Shown piece after piece: positions 43,684 to 57,530 of a stretch of DNA of 64,000 nucleotides. The translations under genes were made by a program, and so were the position numbers. The notes beneath the pieces are model-generated. The model was given only the letters and a program-made list of their open reading frames with translations. It was not told the origin of the DNA and searched no databases. Source of the DNA: Antrodiella citrinella. Taxonomy: Eukaryota > Basidiomycota > Agaricomycetes > Polyporales > Steccherinaceae. Every line of letters begins with the position of its first letter. Position 1 is the first letter of the stretch. Location of the stretch: assembly GCA_004802725.1 (NCBI GenBank), contig SGPM01000013.1, positions 62,001 through 126,000 on the forward strand. The letters run 5' to 3'.

Positions 43684-46600
43684 CTATGCGGGTTCCGACT
43701 GTGTGCTTGACAACGTCGACACAGACTCCTCCGACCTCCCGCTCGCAATCGTACTCAGAGTCGCGGGAATAGATGGCACCGATACAGACGTCTCAGTCTA
43801 GCCAACTATCAGCTGCAAGCACGGTAGTGCGAAGAATCGCCACTCACCATCACAGAAGTGTCAGAGTCCATGCTGCCTCTGGGCTTCGACCGCGACCGTT
43901 TGAACAAACTGAGCACTCGCGTCCGTGCCCGTTTCGGTCGCTCATCCTCCTCCTCCGGTTCGGCAACCAAGGTCTCAGCAGAGACATCACTACTGCTCGA
44001 CCGCGTCGTTTCCTCTCGTGTTTCCCTCCGTTCTGGCTCCGGCGCACTGCTATCGCGGTGGAACGGCAGAAACTTTGAGGTTCCTTTACGCTTCACTGGA
44101 TCTGTCGGATGGTGGTGAATCTTCGGGGTTCCCCACTTGGTCTTCGTGATCAGTTCGCGCGCCACAGGCAGCACCGGTACAAGAGGTTGCTGGAATGCAA
44201 TCTTGACCCAGCCCTTCCAGTTCCTCCCGGATGGAATGAACTGGTCCACCAATTCCTCGAACTGCATAACAAACATCAGTCATGCACGTCATCCGCAGCT
44301 GAACCTTGTCAATGAGCGCTTACACTCCATGTCTGGTTGCGGTACTCCAAATCTCGAGTCTTGATACGAGCATCTCGACAGAGGAATGAGTCTTCCTTCA
44401 TGATACTCAAGACCAAGTGTAAGCTAAGAAGCGCGTCAGTATCTGACCCAGACTAACACATTCGAGACAACGCACCTTGACACTTTGACCCAGACGAACG
44501 TCTTTTGCGAGGAACGCGTCTTCATCTCCGCAGCATCATCTTTTGCCTTCTTCGATATAGGCAATCTATCCCTAGACTCATCCGACTTGCTTTCAGGTGA
44601 CGGACCCGGCATCGCAAGGGCAAAGAGCCCATCGGAGGACTTCGTCCGCGTCAAGGGTCTCATCACTTGCAGCGTATCCGACCGCGAGTCGGACCTATCT
44701 GCTCGTAGGTCCGTGAACGACCGGGAGCTATTGAGCCTGCGCAGGGGCGATGGAACGAGACGACTCGAGTCGATAGACCTGCGAGTTGGCGACGTAACGT
44801 CCAAGGATTGGCGTTTGGGACTGACAAGAGGAGTCGGGGAAGGAGGGCCAAATATTTGGCTTTCTTCGGGATCGTCGGAGAGCTCCTTGCGATTCCTGCG
44901 CGCCGGCCACACGTACTCCATGATCTTCTTTCCTACACGTGTGTCGATTTGGAGACACATTGGGTGGAAGCTGAGCTCAAACGCCTCGTATATCGTGATA
45001 CCGCCCACAGGAGGTAAGACGGTCCAGTCAGCAAGCAAGAAGAGCTTCCGCTGCGAAGGATGCCCATATAGTCAATCCCAGATAACAATGATAGCCATGT
45101 AATAACGTACCTTAACCAAAGGATGATTCGATTTCTCCTCGAACTTAGACAAGATCTCAGTCCACTCTGCGTCCGCCGCGCCATCAAAGGCTTGAAGATC
45201 TCCCAAAGCCAGGTTGTTGACAATAGAACTATCCTGTTTAGTCAACCAGTGGAAGTCGATCTCCCGCACGGCGAGCTTGGCGAGCAGCTGGTCCAACCTA
45301 TCCAGCATCCTCCACGAGATCTCTGAGGAAGACGCGTGCAGAAGCAAAGCAGAGTTCTGGCCCGTTCGGTTGTTCACCTTGTCTTGAGCCAACTTGATCG
45401 CGTCGAAGACGAAGTCGAGCTCTTCGGATAGCAGAAGAATGTGGGCCTTAATCCTGAGTTTCTCGATCTCGCCTTCCTCCCCATAACGCGACAATTTCCA
45501 CTCGGCTTCGCGCTTCATGTCAAGTGCATGCCGCAGACGCGATTGCAAGTCTGCCACAACATCTGCGGCGGATGAAACGTTCGTAAAGTCGTAGCTGAAA
45601 AGCATCTTTTCCAGTCTGTCGGAGCGAGTCTTGAGAGCGGCATTAGAGAATAGTAGAAGGTCTGTAACAATGTTCGATATAGCCTGGAAGTGGCGGTCAT
45701 TAGCGGAAACGGTAAAGCGGGGAACATGTAGGCGGATTAGGTCCTGCAGATATTCTATTAGCCAGTGGGTGTAGAAAGCATCGGAGCTGACTCACAGTTT
45801 GACTATATAAGTGGCCGTGTAGTGGATTTGAGTTCTGAGCAGTCCTGGTAATAGACGTGACATTATTGCGAAGGCGGAGTCGATTGAATTTGTCATAATG
45901 TATGGAGGCATTCGTTTGAGGCACCAAGCGATCAAACAAGGAATTATCGCATCGCAAGTCAACGAGGACCTCCAACGGCACACAACCTTCGCCTGATGTG
46001 TTAGCTGCCGAAGGAGAGAACGATTGAAGCCCAGTGATGGAGGCGAAATTCCTGATAAGATATGTTCAGTACATCGTAGTCATGATTATAGTAACAACAA
46101 ACCTCGTCATGACTCGGCCGCTGACGGGGTCATCCGCATTTGCAGTGTCCATGATGGCATAAGTCTGCAACTTGCCGTGAACAGCAGCTAGGATCAAGAC
46201 GGACTCAGCACTCGTTTCGCTTCTGAGCACGATCTGAGGCTTGAGTAGAAGACAGAAATGGCTCTTGCGAAGGAAGACGCCTTCATCCCAACCAGCCATC
46301 GGGTCTGAGATGTCTTCAAGGGGCTCATCGTTCCGTTCCATTGGCGTCTCTGCACTGTCCCCCAAGAACATCTTCCTCACAGCCAAAGCCGCGGCCTGAG
46401 CACCGGAAGCCGCAGGCTGTTCCTCAGCTTCAGCCTCCATATGTTCTATGGCTGCTTTGGCCTGATCTCGAATAAATTTGACGGCACTGTAGAAGCTTAT
46501 GAGATCGTGCTACAGTAGCATATATAAGTGACTTACCGTGTCGCTATATGGTATTCGCTTCCTCGTCTTGCAACAGAGCAGTAGTAATATTGCATCAAAA

Positions 46601-49600
46601 TCTAGAAAATCGTGAGCGGAACTCTCAAGAGGGACCATTGAATGACGTATTACATCGCGAGTTATGTTATCCATAAATATCTGAGGGCAATGTACTTGAT
46701 ATACGTTCTGGAAGTCGGCCCACTCCTCTGGCGAAACAGAGTCCGAGGGCATATAATAGCTGCGAGGGCCATCAGGGCCCATACGACGTGAGGTTGCAGC
46801 AACTTCTGCAAGATGTTTGGCATAGTCTTCCAATAGTGTGATCATTTTCCCGATGTCAGTCTTGGTCTAGGCAAATATCTCAATAGTTATTCTAGTCAGT
46901 CGTCAAAAGCACGTACTTTGAACTTTGCAAAGTTTGCTCCGGCCGCTTTCTGTGCATTCTGCTGCTCGTGTAATTCGTTGACACGTTGAGTAACAATATC
47001 CAGCTGAACTTGAGGGACAGCTGCGTATATTTTTGAGCACATCTCCTACAATCTGCGTGAGATGCGACACTCACTAGCTTCCGTTCCCAATAGACATGAA
47101 TGTGTGTCTTCGTTGTCGAATTTACTGACCTCTACCCGGTTCTCGTGCTCCGAGGCTGGAGAAGCGCGCCTGAAGTATGTGAAGCGCGGACACGATACCA
47201 CCGGCAGCAGATGTAGGATGGGGATACCCGATGAGACCCAGTCTGTCTCGACGAAATCATCCAAGTCGATCCATGGTGAGTTGGGTTCAATGACGGGAAT
47301 GTTCTCTCGATTCCGGTAAGCGCTTCCGATGGGAGAGCATTCCAAGGGTACAGCTTGCTTCAAGGTGTCGGAATAGATGGCGAGAAGTGCGCGGAGCTCT
47401 AATCCTTTGAGAACAACCTCGATGGCACTGAACGGCTTGTGCATGGCCGTCTTGGTTTTGCCATCCGGGGTCGTGATCGTGGTCTCCTGAGCTCGCTGGT
47501 GCATGTCGGCCTGGAATCGATCTATCATCGCCTTCGTACCCACGAAAGGAGTCACACCGTCGGCCCATGCGTCGCTCGACTGGTCCATGTATGCATGTGA
47601 TATGAACAAGTTCTGAACTGAGATGCGGTACTTAATGGTCGCCATATGTTGCCCGAACTTAGGAGAGATAGGTCGTTTGTGCTTGTACCGTCGACCTTGG
47701 CGAATAGGTAGTGCAATCGTATCAAAGAGAGTCCACCAAGACCAGAAATGCGAGAAAAGGCCTGGTGACAGGTGTATGCTGCTGAACTTGCGAACCGCAC
47801 CGGGGTCAATGGAAGATGTGAGCGATATTGACATATGAATGAAGTCAGAACGGAATCCGTTGTACGAATCTTGAGGAGACTTTGGCGGTGTCAGAAGGTA
47901 TAGCGACCTCGGTGTAAATGCGCTCACCTTCTCCATGGGAATCTCTGTCTTCCTCTCCAACATTACTTCGTAGTGAGGCCTGAATGTGAAAAGACGACAG
48001 GTACGCTGGAACGATGTACCCTTGCACTTTGTGCATTCCGCACCGCACGCACGCTCCAAGACGAAACCTACTCCAAAACGAACACCAGAAGATAACTTTG
48101 CAAGGACTTTCCGGAAGCCTCTTGATGCGTGAGGAATATGACGGGAATCAGAATTAGACTTGGATGATGCGTGGACTGGGTCCCCTAGTGTGGTTGTTTC
48201 TCCAAAGGATTGCTCGATGCTGTACTCAAAGTCAACTTCAGAAGGTATAACGTATAAGGGATACCGTACTTTGGAATGGTGATAGCCATGGTATCACTAA
48301 CGACCTGGATCAGCTCGTTTTGTTCGTTCGGTTGGCCGATAAGTATGTGAGGACGTCCTTTCCAACACAGCGCGAAACCTACACCGGCACCGCGCAAGTC
48401 GTACGGATTACGGGAACCTAGACGGCTGTGAGTTCATAAACCTCAAAAACATCGTTTCGGCCACTACCTTTCAGATGCAAATGAACCTCGTCGTTGAAAT
48501 GCACTTTCACGCTCCAATGGAAGACAAGACGAAGCTGTAATTGATCGTCAGTGAGAAACGAAATGAGAAAACAATGGTGATTTTACCTTGTCCCAAAACC
48601 CGATCGCTGGAGAGCTATCTCGTGGTGCATGAGATATCGTATCGATAACCCGCATGAAGTCTTGCATTGCAGGCCCATACGAAATTCCCCAGGCCAGATC
48701 AGTGATGTCGTCCGTCGTGACTCGCATCACAGGGTTGGCGTATGTCTTCACGGGATTCAACGTCTTTGGTACAGATATCGACAGAGGAGAAGCACCCTGG
48801 ATTCCCCTATGAGCCTTCACGATGGCGCAGTCTACCCATTCCACTCCTAGTTCTGACACTCCCATCTCTTCGGCGATGACGAGGTCGGTATCGAATATCA
48901 ATCCGGGTATATCTGGCTTTGAATGCGCAGGAATATTGAGTAAAGGTAAGGGGTATTCGCGGAGAGCAATTCGGAAGGAAGAGACAGAAAGGTCGAGATG
49001 CATGGGTATCAAAAGTGAATATTCCGTATCGCGAGGCAGACCACCTTGAACGTGTAGGAATTCTGAGATAGCCGCCAGTGGGAAAGACGGCCTCGCCAGG
49101 TGCAATGATAGGCCGTCAAAGGTGATGCGAAAGAGAGGTGGGGCAGACGAAGGAGGGTTGACGGTCGCGATGAACCAGGTCCCCTTGTAGAGGTTGCTCT
49201 TCTCACAGAGAGACTCCTGGCGATGGTGCTGCGCAGTATGGGCTTGACGGAAGCGTGATGTCCAAGCACCTGAATGTACGAAGTGCAGGCGTTCTCGCGC
49301 CTCTTCGACAGACACAGAGTGATCAGCAGAGAACTGATAGTCGGACCCGGGGCCTTGAAGACCAGACGTAGAGCGAGATCCTACAATGGCCGCGACCTTG
49401 GCTTCGAAAGCATCGTCACGCTCCATCCTCAGGCGGGCCGCTTCCGACCCAGCCCGCCAAATGAGGGCCAAACGCGCTTCAACCTCTTCGTCCGCTGCCT
49501 CCACTGTAAGCTGTCCGATCCTGACGACAAGGTCCGGCATCTTCTTCGCATCCTCCGCTTGAGGTATCTGAGGAAGCGAGAATCTTCCAGAAGGGACCAT

Positions 49601-52600
49601 GTGAACAAGATGCTTGGTGCATTTCACGGATACGTTGAGGTTGAGGATGAGATCCGCCAGGACGAACTGATATGGTATACGAATGAGGGCTGAACGACCG
49701 TCGACCACGATACCAACAGGATTCAGATCCGGTTGAACCACAATCCGCCAGTTCAGCAAGCGAAGAATCTCCTCCCATTCGGTGTGTTTAGTTCCATCCA
49801 TTTCGAACTCGAGCAGCGAAGCCATAATGAGGGATTCCCAATTCACCACAATCGTCTGAGAAGGAGACTTCTCGATGAAGACGTTGTCGAGTCGAAGGTA
49901 GACCTTGCTGCTCAGAGGGCATTCGTATATCAGCTGGAGTCGGCCAAGCTCGCACGTCACAGAGACAGAGAGCGTCGACGCGGGTTTGGAGACCGTGTGG
50001 TGAGAGGCGGAAGGAACCAAAAGCAGGAGGGACTTTACAGTCTGCAGAACTAGGAGTGCATTATACACATTTGCAAGATGAAGGGTGCCCTTGATTGGCC
50101 CCACTGTGACAGCTATCACACATTGATCGCTAGAGCCTTGCAGAGGGGTGCCATTCTGCCGTTGTCCCGAAAGCACTATATCGGCGACAATGCTTTGGAT
50201 ATTGAGGTACTCCTGCCGACGGAAATGACGATGGTGGTCCCCAACCCCGAAAAGGTCATCGGCGGTCAATCGTGTCGCCACTGCGTCGCGGAAGGCAATG
50301 TCCCAGGACTTAACCTGTATCAGCGCCATAGGAGACTGTTCACTGATAACAGCGGAGACCCTGCTATGTGCCTTAGATATGAGCGCGGAAGGCAAGGACA
50401 GTAGCAAACGCGTATGCTCCTGAGATGGATGATAGGAAGCAGTGTCCCTCTGCGAAGCCCGCAGATGGCAGTATGTAACGGATACTCCAATATGGGACGC
50501 GATTCCACGGGATATCTCCAATTCTTCTCCTGGTGAGAGATCTGGGCCTGTGATGAAGACCATGGCCCGAGAGAGAGCGAGGGAGAAGCATAGTCCAGAT
50601 GGAAGACCGTCCAGGAGGTACTTGGGTGCGGAATGTGAATGTACAACGGGTCCGCTATGTTGATGTTGGCCTGCACTGACCACCTCGAGTATCGTAGTGA
50701 TGGCACCAACCGCGTCCGGCTGCCATAGCTCGATGGACAATACGTCAGACGCAACAGCTACGTCCAAGAATATCGAAGGTACGTCGATGCTTACAGCCGA
50801 CGTATGATCTTCCGTCACTTCGCCAAGTGCATTCCCAGTACCACTGATATGAACTTCGTCAAGTGATAGTAGAGGCTGACCGGCCGGTAAACCTGGAGCT
50901 GCCGGAATATCTTCCCATTGAGACCCACAGACAATGACAAAGGTACGTTTGAGAACGATGTCGAGATCCAGCTGCATGCGTACTCGAGGGTGGTCATGGA
51001 GTATGTGCTTGCCTTGTCGCTTGTCTGCTAGTGAAACGAAGTGTGTCCGGACATCAGCAACGACACCTTCGGTACGTGCCTCGATTGCGAAAGGCTTGTC
51101 GCTTCTAAGGGAGGCTGGTGATATCACGCGTGCACAGATTGGACCAAGGCCGATGCTGAGCTGAAGGCGTGGGATGGGCGACAGGATGGATGGAAGTGCT
51201 GGCGTCGAGTCCGACGGGGGCTTACTACGACCTTCTACACGTTTCAGAAGGGCTTGCAAGACCTCCAAGTGCTCCGAGATCTCGACGTGTCCAAGGGTTA
51301 ACTTGAGCACCAGCCATTGACTGTTTGGGTCTCCCTCCAAGAAAGCCGGTCCACGCAACCACGGAGAGGGCCATTGAGACATGATTGCCTCTGCGGCGAA
51401 TGGCCCGAGTGCCAACACGCGTAGATGCTCCCTGATATGCCCAGAGCTGATGCGAGTTATAGATGTGTCGCGCACTGCGAACGCAACCGAGTACACGTCG
51501 GCGGTGAGAGGATCCCCCGGAGCGTGACTACGACCCATCCATTCCCGATGCAGCGAATTCTGCTCAGGATGGCTTTCGGAAACAGTTAATCCGATGCCCT
51601 CTATGCTAGCACAGACTAGATCAGCCCGACCATTGGCTTTGACGCGATGTTTCATCGTGACTTTCGGGATCTCCAGATGAATCGCTTTCAGGATTGATAT
51701 CTAGAGGCGAGACGGTGTTAGCGAGCTTCTTGTATGAAAGATATCAACATACAGAAATACTCTCTTTGGGTGCCTTAGGAACAGGTCGCGAGGCAGGGTT
51801 CCGACGAAATTTGATAGAGGCCTGCGTATATAATTAGGAGTGATTGATTCTGTGCTCTCACAACAACATACCGAGAGAGCACCCATCGAGGATCGCCATT
51901 TTGTCAAAGAGGAAAGAGACGGGGTTGGCGACGTTGGCCTTCTGAACATAAATTTGGGAGATTGGAGCGGTAGTGATGAGGACCCTTCAGGATTGGGTAG
52001 GTGATTGGCGGACGCGACGTCGGGACTGGTGACACAGGTGACAAAGGAAATTTGTCTGAGTCAATTGCATCATTTGCATTGCTCGTCTGCTTTCTGAGCG
52101 CGTCAAGCAAAGGTAGAAGACCATCCAGGTCAACAGATATAGGTTCCAACTTCAAGGTCGTCTCGAGGCTGTGCCGTTGTATGCCTTGATGAGGATCGAT
52201 ACGGGCAGATATTGAGAATGCAAGGTTGGGGATTTGGAGATACTGAGTCTCAGCGAGAAGTTCTGGAAAGGGTGTCAGAAAACGTTTTGGGTGGTGCGCG
52301 GTACATACCATCAATAGATGCGCCGTGCTGACTCCTAGCAGTTTCCCGTTTGGTTACGAGGACTTGACTGACGTTAAGACATATTGAAGCTGCTACTTCT
52401 GTGCCGCCCCAGGCCTTGTCCCATGTGCGTTTGACGCTGTTCTTCAACCTGGCGTTCAAATTTGCAACGCTTGCAAAGCGTTTGTGACGTGCAGACTGGG
52501 TCTCGGCCTTTTCAGATGCACGAGGAACCTCAAGTTGGCCGAGAGCTACACTCATGTCAACCTTCGCCCTTCCAATAGAGAGTTTGGCGTCGACGTCTGT

Positions 52601-53212
52601 AGAGAACGTAACGACCGCAGATTCCAGCTCGAAGTCCAGGGCTTGTACCACGGCAGGCAGGGCTCGAATAACAATTCGAAATATTGTTATGACCACAGTG
52701 CGGACGATCGGCCGTATGTGCGGGTCCAATGTGCAATACACATAGTCGTACAGGGAGCGGACGACAGTGGTGAATGCATGATACACAGGAGATAGGGACT
52801 TAACTGCTTTGAACATGCTGCGATGTCCTGAAGACTTCGTCTGGCCATTCTCCCTCCTTGAGTGCAACTCTAGCTGAACCCCTTCCACCTTGATCGCAAA
52901 CCGACTTGTGCTTTGCTTGGATGGTTTATGATACGAGAGACCAATGCGATCAATGTGCCAGGTTCCAGCGGTGGCCCGGAGAGAGATGCCACGGATAGAA
53001 CGAAGGCTAACACTTCGCACCCTGAGTCGTTTGGAGATGAGGCGAAGTATTGACGGACCGAGAAACGTTCGGAAGAGGAAGGCCAATGTTACGAGGCGGA
53101 CTGCCCATATAACGAATGTGAACCATAGTGAGCCAGAGGTTGGCCCAAGGATGAGAGATTTGAAAAGGAGCGTAATGGACGTGAAGCTGAAGAATGGTAT
53201 TGATGACGACAT
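43684..53212 (-). CDS. FMP27: FMP27/BLTP2-family bridge-like lipid transfer protein
   Basis: About 18-19 exons, roughly 2855 aa: 53212-52309, 52262-52043 (or 52034), 51941-51872, 51821-51753, 51700-48587, 48534-48468, 48417-48265, 48235-47928, 47879-47075, 47020-46917, 46866-46654, 46601-46537, 46486-46103, 46051-45796, 45743-45111, 45050-44476, 44423-44324, 44261-43848, 43797-43684. An N-terminal membrane segment (residues about 25-50) anchors a rod of repeating beta-groove units thought to channel lipids at ER-plasma membrane contacts. Family blocks: GFWDKLRL with HFNDEVHLHLKGSRNPYDL; GFRSDFIHMSISL; FQNVYQVHCPQI; RAVKFIRDQAKAAIEHMEAE; DLRCDNSLFDRLVPQT; and FELSFHPMCLQIDTRVGKKIMEYVWP. The exon 2-3 junction and the 48-nt in-frame intron at 47880-47927 are less certain. 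This is the largest gene in the window. Confidence 0.92.
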
Positions 53213-53650
53213 CTGGCCGGGCTGAGTGAGGTGCAGGTCGCGGTGACTACGACGAGGAATTTGACTGGCAGGAGGAAACTACGGAAGAGATAGCATGAAG
53301 ACGTATACTTCAATGTAGAGGGGAGACCGGAGATGTTGTTGCTGGCGTGCAGTGCTGAGGGCGTCCGTTAGGTGTAGGTATGCATTGAGACCGGCGGAAC
53401 CAAGCCGGGACACACTAGTGCAGACGCGCCTGCCTTGCCGCATTCTCTACAGTCTAACCTGACAAAGTGTTCCATTGTCATTGCCAAGTCAATGTCATAA
53501 CTTGGCATGCTCATATTACTAGTACTATACACAGAACATCTCTCCCCTCGATGACCTACACAGACATGACATACCTCAGTCATCGTTTGCGTCCGTCCCG
53601 AGAACGCTAGGAATTTTATCAGTTTCCCGTCGCGCTGATCAGGATATAAA
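53213..53650. other. Intergenic, FMP27 promoter and DPB2 3' flank
   Basis: 438 nt with no supported gene. The minus-strand frame at 53368-53718 overlaps the DPB2 3' end out of frame and is rejected. Confidence 0.4.
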
Positions 53651-55811
53651 TCACGCGTACCACTCCTCAGAATCCCTTTTCGATGGCATGTACGCCGAAA
53701 AGCCAAAGGAGTTTCCAAGAAAACTACCGGGGTTGAAGACGTGACATCCTTCGTAGGTCATTTGAAAGCGATCATATTTGTCCGCTATTACAACCTGTGC
53801 AGATTCAACATGGAGAGGTTCGAGAGCGGGCATGCAACATGAGCACTTGAATCGACACAATCACAGGAAGAAGTAGGACTTACGGCGGTTGGAAGAGGAT
53901 AAAGGCGTAGCGTGTGGTCGAAATCCGACAATGTAGGTTGTATGTCGTATGTGAGAGGTAAAAGATGGCTTTGATCCAGCAGAGACTGCACGAGCTACAG
54001 ATGCGAGACAGTAAGGTTCATAAGTAACAGGAGACAACGTAGAGCACACGGACATAGCGTTTGAGGTCGTCGTTTGTGACATCTGGCTTGACTCCTACTA
54101 GATTCCGAAGCATTCTTGCCATCAGATCTTCTCTGAAAATGACGATTTCCTGGTCGCAGAACTTGATTCGACAGGGATTCGTTGCAAAGTGGATTTTGGG
54201 TATTCGAGATTTCATGCGGGAGACGAAGCTAGACATGAGTGGTTTTCGTGGGAGGATAGAGGTGATGGTCAAGTCCAGTGGGCCAGGAACAAGTACAAAG
54301 TGAGTGTAACGAGTGATAACAGGGTAAGAGGCAATGAGATCTGCGAGAATGTCGAAGTTATCTGTCACGCGGTCAGTTATAATGCGTCCCAAGTAGATCG
54401 GAGGTGCAGTACCTTGATATCGACGTATCTCTGCCGCGTTTCCTTGCGCTATTCCTCGACTGCTGAAGTTACCACAGAGCACAATCACCTTCGGTATGAA
54501 ACTATTCTCCACACAATTGTCCAGCATCTTGCGGAGGCCAATGAAGGTTTCTGGATTGTCTAGCCACAGATCCGACAGCACGAAGAACCTCAACTCCGGT
54601 ACATCCGTTTGCATGCGTGAAGCAAGTTGCGCCTTGCACATGTTTGAGCCACAGATGAAGTGATAAAAACATCGTACTCACGTCTTCCTGCAGCGTCGCA
54701 GTACCCACACCGAGGAAGTCGATGTGTCCAAAGACCTGTCTGCAGAAGTATTACTTCAGGAACTCTTCGAAATCGCAATAGACGCACCTTGCACTGTCTC
54801 TACTTTCACATGGCGGATGACCGATTGCAATCACCACGAGGGTCTCGTCCTCAGTATAGTCACCCTCGACTAGAGCAAAGCATCCCTCTGTGAACAGACC
54901 TTCGCTCGGTTGATCCTTTGATAAGAATATGAAGTAAGAGTTGCATCACGGTATTGTCTCGACTTACAAGCTGCGAAAAATCCAGATCCACGCTTCCTTC
55001 CTCGTCCTCCAGACGAAGTTTACCCTCTTTGTTATGAGATAACATGCCAAACAAGAGAAAACGATCTCCAGCTCGACCTAGTAGTTGCTTGGTTGATCTA
55101 AGCTAGGGGGATATGTGAGCAGCAGCAATACAATAACGAGATATGCTCTTGAATTACATACGGTCAATAGGTGATCTCGGTCACGAGACGGTAAAGTTGA
55201 CGGGGAGAAGTGGTCGTTCCGTAGCACAGTCTGTTTAATGATGTTCAACCTGTTACGCATAGCTGAAGTACGAGAGTCGGCAGAGCCTGACATAGTCAAA
55301 GCAACAGAAACTCTTTACTTTTGTCAAATCCTTATCCTAACGACGATGGGTGGATATGCGCACCTTTCGAAAGTACCCTTCTCGTTTGACCAATTCCATA
55401 ACGGCATGTCATGCGCATTTATAAACTTGAGGTGTTCGTCAGGATCGAGAAAATCGTTTTCTCCATGTGACTTTCCCTCCCCTCCTTGGAACGCGTCGTA
55501 TACGCGTTGGAGAATCTGCACGGATACTTTCATCTGGGCATCTATAAGGACCAAACATGAGCACAATGAATGATACTTTAAATCTACTACGTACCATCTT
55601 GCCTATTGTATTCTTTTGCAAAGAACTCTATGGCGCCTTCTACTTCATCATCTGGAATGTCATGTCGTTCTATGACATCTTCGAGGTATTCCAATGCCTC
55701 TGGACCAAGGGAGTGGCTGTATTTGCGGAAGACCTACAACTATCTTAGTAGCATTTGGGAACGAAGACCAACTCTTACTTTGATAATAACTCTCTGTCGC
55801 GCGTCAGCCAT
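53651..55811 (-). CDS. DPB2: DNA polymerase epsilon subunit B
   Basis: Eleven exons: 55811-55779, 55733-55595, 55541-55364, 55312-55162, 55102-54968, 54915-54788, 54739-54682, 54632-54413, 54361-54054, 53994-53884, 53794-53651 (534 aa). It is the essential second subunit of the leading-strand replicase and links it to the CMG helicase. N-terminal helical domain ([13 protein letters not shown]); OB fold region ([20 protein letters not shown], then [15 protein letters not shown]); inactive calpeptin/phosphoesterase-like domain ([39 protein letters not shown]); and the C-terminal [22 protein letters not shown]. The order and length match the family well. Confidence 0.96.
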
Positions 55812-56053
55812 GCAAATGAATAGTACTTTCCCCGACAATCGAAAGGATGGGATGAGAATTTAAGAGGAAAGTCGCGGTGGGTGAGACTTCTGAGCGCGAC
55901 GCGACGCGTCGCTTGACGCGTTGGGCGTCTGTTGAAATAGTAGGTCTAAGTTGTCCTGCCAGTGACTAGGGTGACTAGTGATCACTGATCCAGCATAGTA
56001 TTGAGTACATACACGCGTTACATTCCATACTCTATGATACACAGGGATATATT

Positions 56054-57072
56054 TCAGGATGATATGAATATGTCTTTCCACACAGTTCTGAGTTCCTCTA
56101 AGCGTGTTACGACGGCGATTCCGTCGATAACTGTCTGGCTGTCCGCGCTCAGCTCCTTGACCCTACCACCTTCTACAACTTGCAGACCGGTTTCACAAAA
56201 ATGAACGCAACGACCCCATCCCAGTTCATGTGCGGATTCGATGTTACCCCGATTATCGTCTATGAAGAAGCATTTGGAAGGATCTGATACCCCTGCTCGT
56301 TCAAGGGCCTGACCATTGGTTGAGCTTCAGGAAACAGCAAAGCAGAAAAGTGGACGCACGTTCTGGAAGAATTCCGGCTCAGGCTTGCATGCAAAGTTTG
56401 GCATTGAGTAATCGCAATAGACTAATCCTTCGATCTGATCTTCGACTCCAAGGATACTCAAGACACGCTGAGCATGCTGATCGACAAACAGATTGCTATC
56501 AGTATAGAAACAGGATACGGAAAAGAACACACATACAGAACGATATGCGTTCGTCAGAGCCCATACGCGTGCTTTACTTCGATCTATGTCTTGCAGCAGC
56601 TGGCGCAAAGCAGGATCCGGTTTGATCATGCTCTCCAATGGCAAGGCGCCGTCACATTTGCGGTCAAAATCTAGGGGATCTACGGAATGGCAATTGTTAA
56701 TGACATCTGAGACTAAACGCAGAATGGAATCGCTACCTCACCCACTTGATGGTGTCGCACCAGACCTCGTAGGGCCAATCCGTACTCAGTGTAGTACTTG
56801 TGGTGAAGTTCTGACGCTTCTTCGTCAGACCATCCCATGGCGACGAAGTACGCTAGAGGAATAGTGTTAAATTCACATTTGGATATGTCGAATAGACAAC
56901 GTACCATGAATAAGTTTCCCCATAGTATGTGAAATATTTGAACTGGCGGAGTAGAGTGTATTATCAATATCCAGCCAGACCACATAGCGGTCATCGCGAT
57001 CTGGGATGTTAGCAAACATATTGGATACTCAAAGATTGGTCTACCTTGGGCCTCAGCCATGTCGCCAGCCAT
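56054..57072 (-). CDS. SDT1: HAD-family pyrimidine 5'-nucleotidase (SDT1/PHM8 type)
   Basis: Six exons: 57072-57045, 57000-56905, 56852-56742, 56679-56537, 56476-56360, 56308-56054 (249 aa). It dephosphorylates nucleoside monophosphates. HAD motif I is VWLDIDNTLYS; motif II is the Thr in WALTNAYRS; the motif III Lys lies in CKPEPEFFQ; motif IV is CFFIDDNRGNI. The helical cap contains MGWSDEEASELHHKYYTEYG, typical of the SDT1/PHM8 group. The first coding exon is only 28 nt (MAGDMAEAQ) and joins DRDDRYVVWLD in phase. It is divergent from eL6. Confidence 0.93.
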
Positions 57073-57356
57073 AGCCTGTCTCTTCAATCCTAGTGAAGAT
57101 CGTGAAGTTGGACGTACGAATGCAAATTACAAGTACGGCCACAGTGACAGTCGCCGGCGGCAGTGCCAGGCCCGATCAGGGCGTCTAAGTACTTGTTGTG
57201 GTAACTTCCTTGAGCTGGAGACTGGAGCCGAGTCTGTATTTCTCCATTTGGAATGCATTGATCCCGTACGAGACTGGCTGACCAAGTCTAAGCGTAACAC
57301 CCCAGCAGGCCGTCCACTCAACACATCGAACCCGGGTACCCCTCAAGATCCACATT
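57073..57356. other. Divergent promoter SDT1 / eL6
   Basis: Upstream region of both genes. A 124-codon plus-strand frame (57059-57433) overlaps SDT1 exon 1 and the eL6 leader intron and shows no family pattern. Confidence 0.4.
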
Positions 57357-57530
57357 GTGAGTATGAGTTCTGTTCTGAATGTGTTCGGGGTGCATACTGC
57401 AGGTTTCGTGAAGATGCTGGAGAGTACGAATGAAGGTGGGACGGCTCGAGGAGGATGGATGGCAGATGGCAACTTCGGATGCACCTTATGAAGACTTTAC
57501 TGGATCGACCTCTTACTCATATGTTTACAG
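57357..57530 (+). other. Predicted 5' UTR intron of eL6
   Basis: A GTGAGT donor at 57357 and the acceptor TTTACAG at 57524-57530 flank a 174-nt leader intron. The start codon follows the acceptor at once. The acceptor is convincing; the donor is the best of several candidates. Confidence 0.5.

Noticed and set aside
48548..51655. 1035-codon open frame taken as a gene of its own
   Set aside because: It is the central exon of FMP27 (true exon 51700-48587); the GFWDK block at its end continues into the next exon.
57059..57433. 124-codon plus-strand frame between SDT1 and eL6
   Set aside because: Overlaps SDT1 exon 1 and the predicted eL6 leader intron; no motif.
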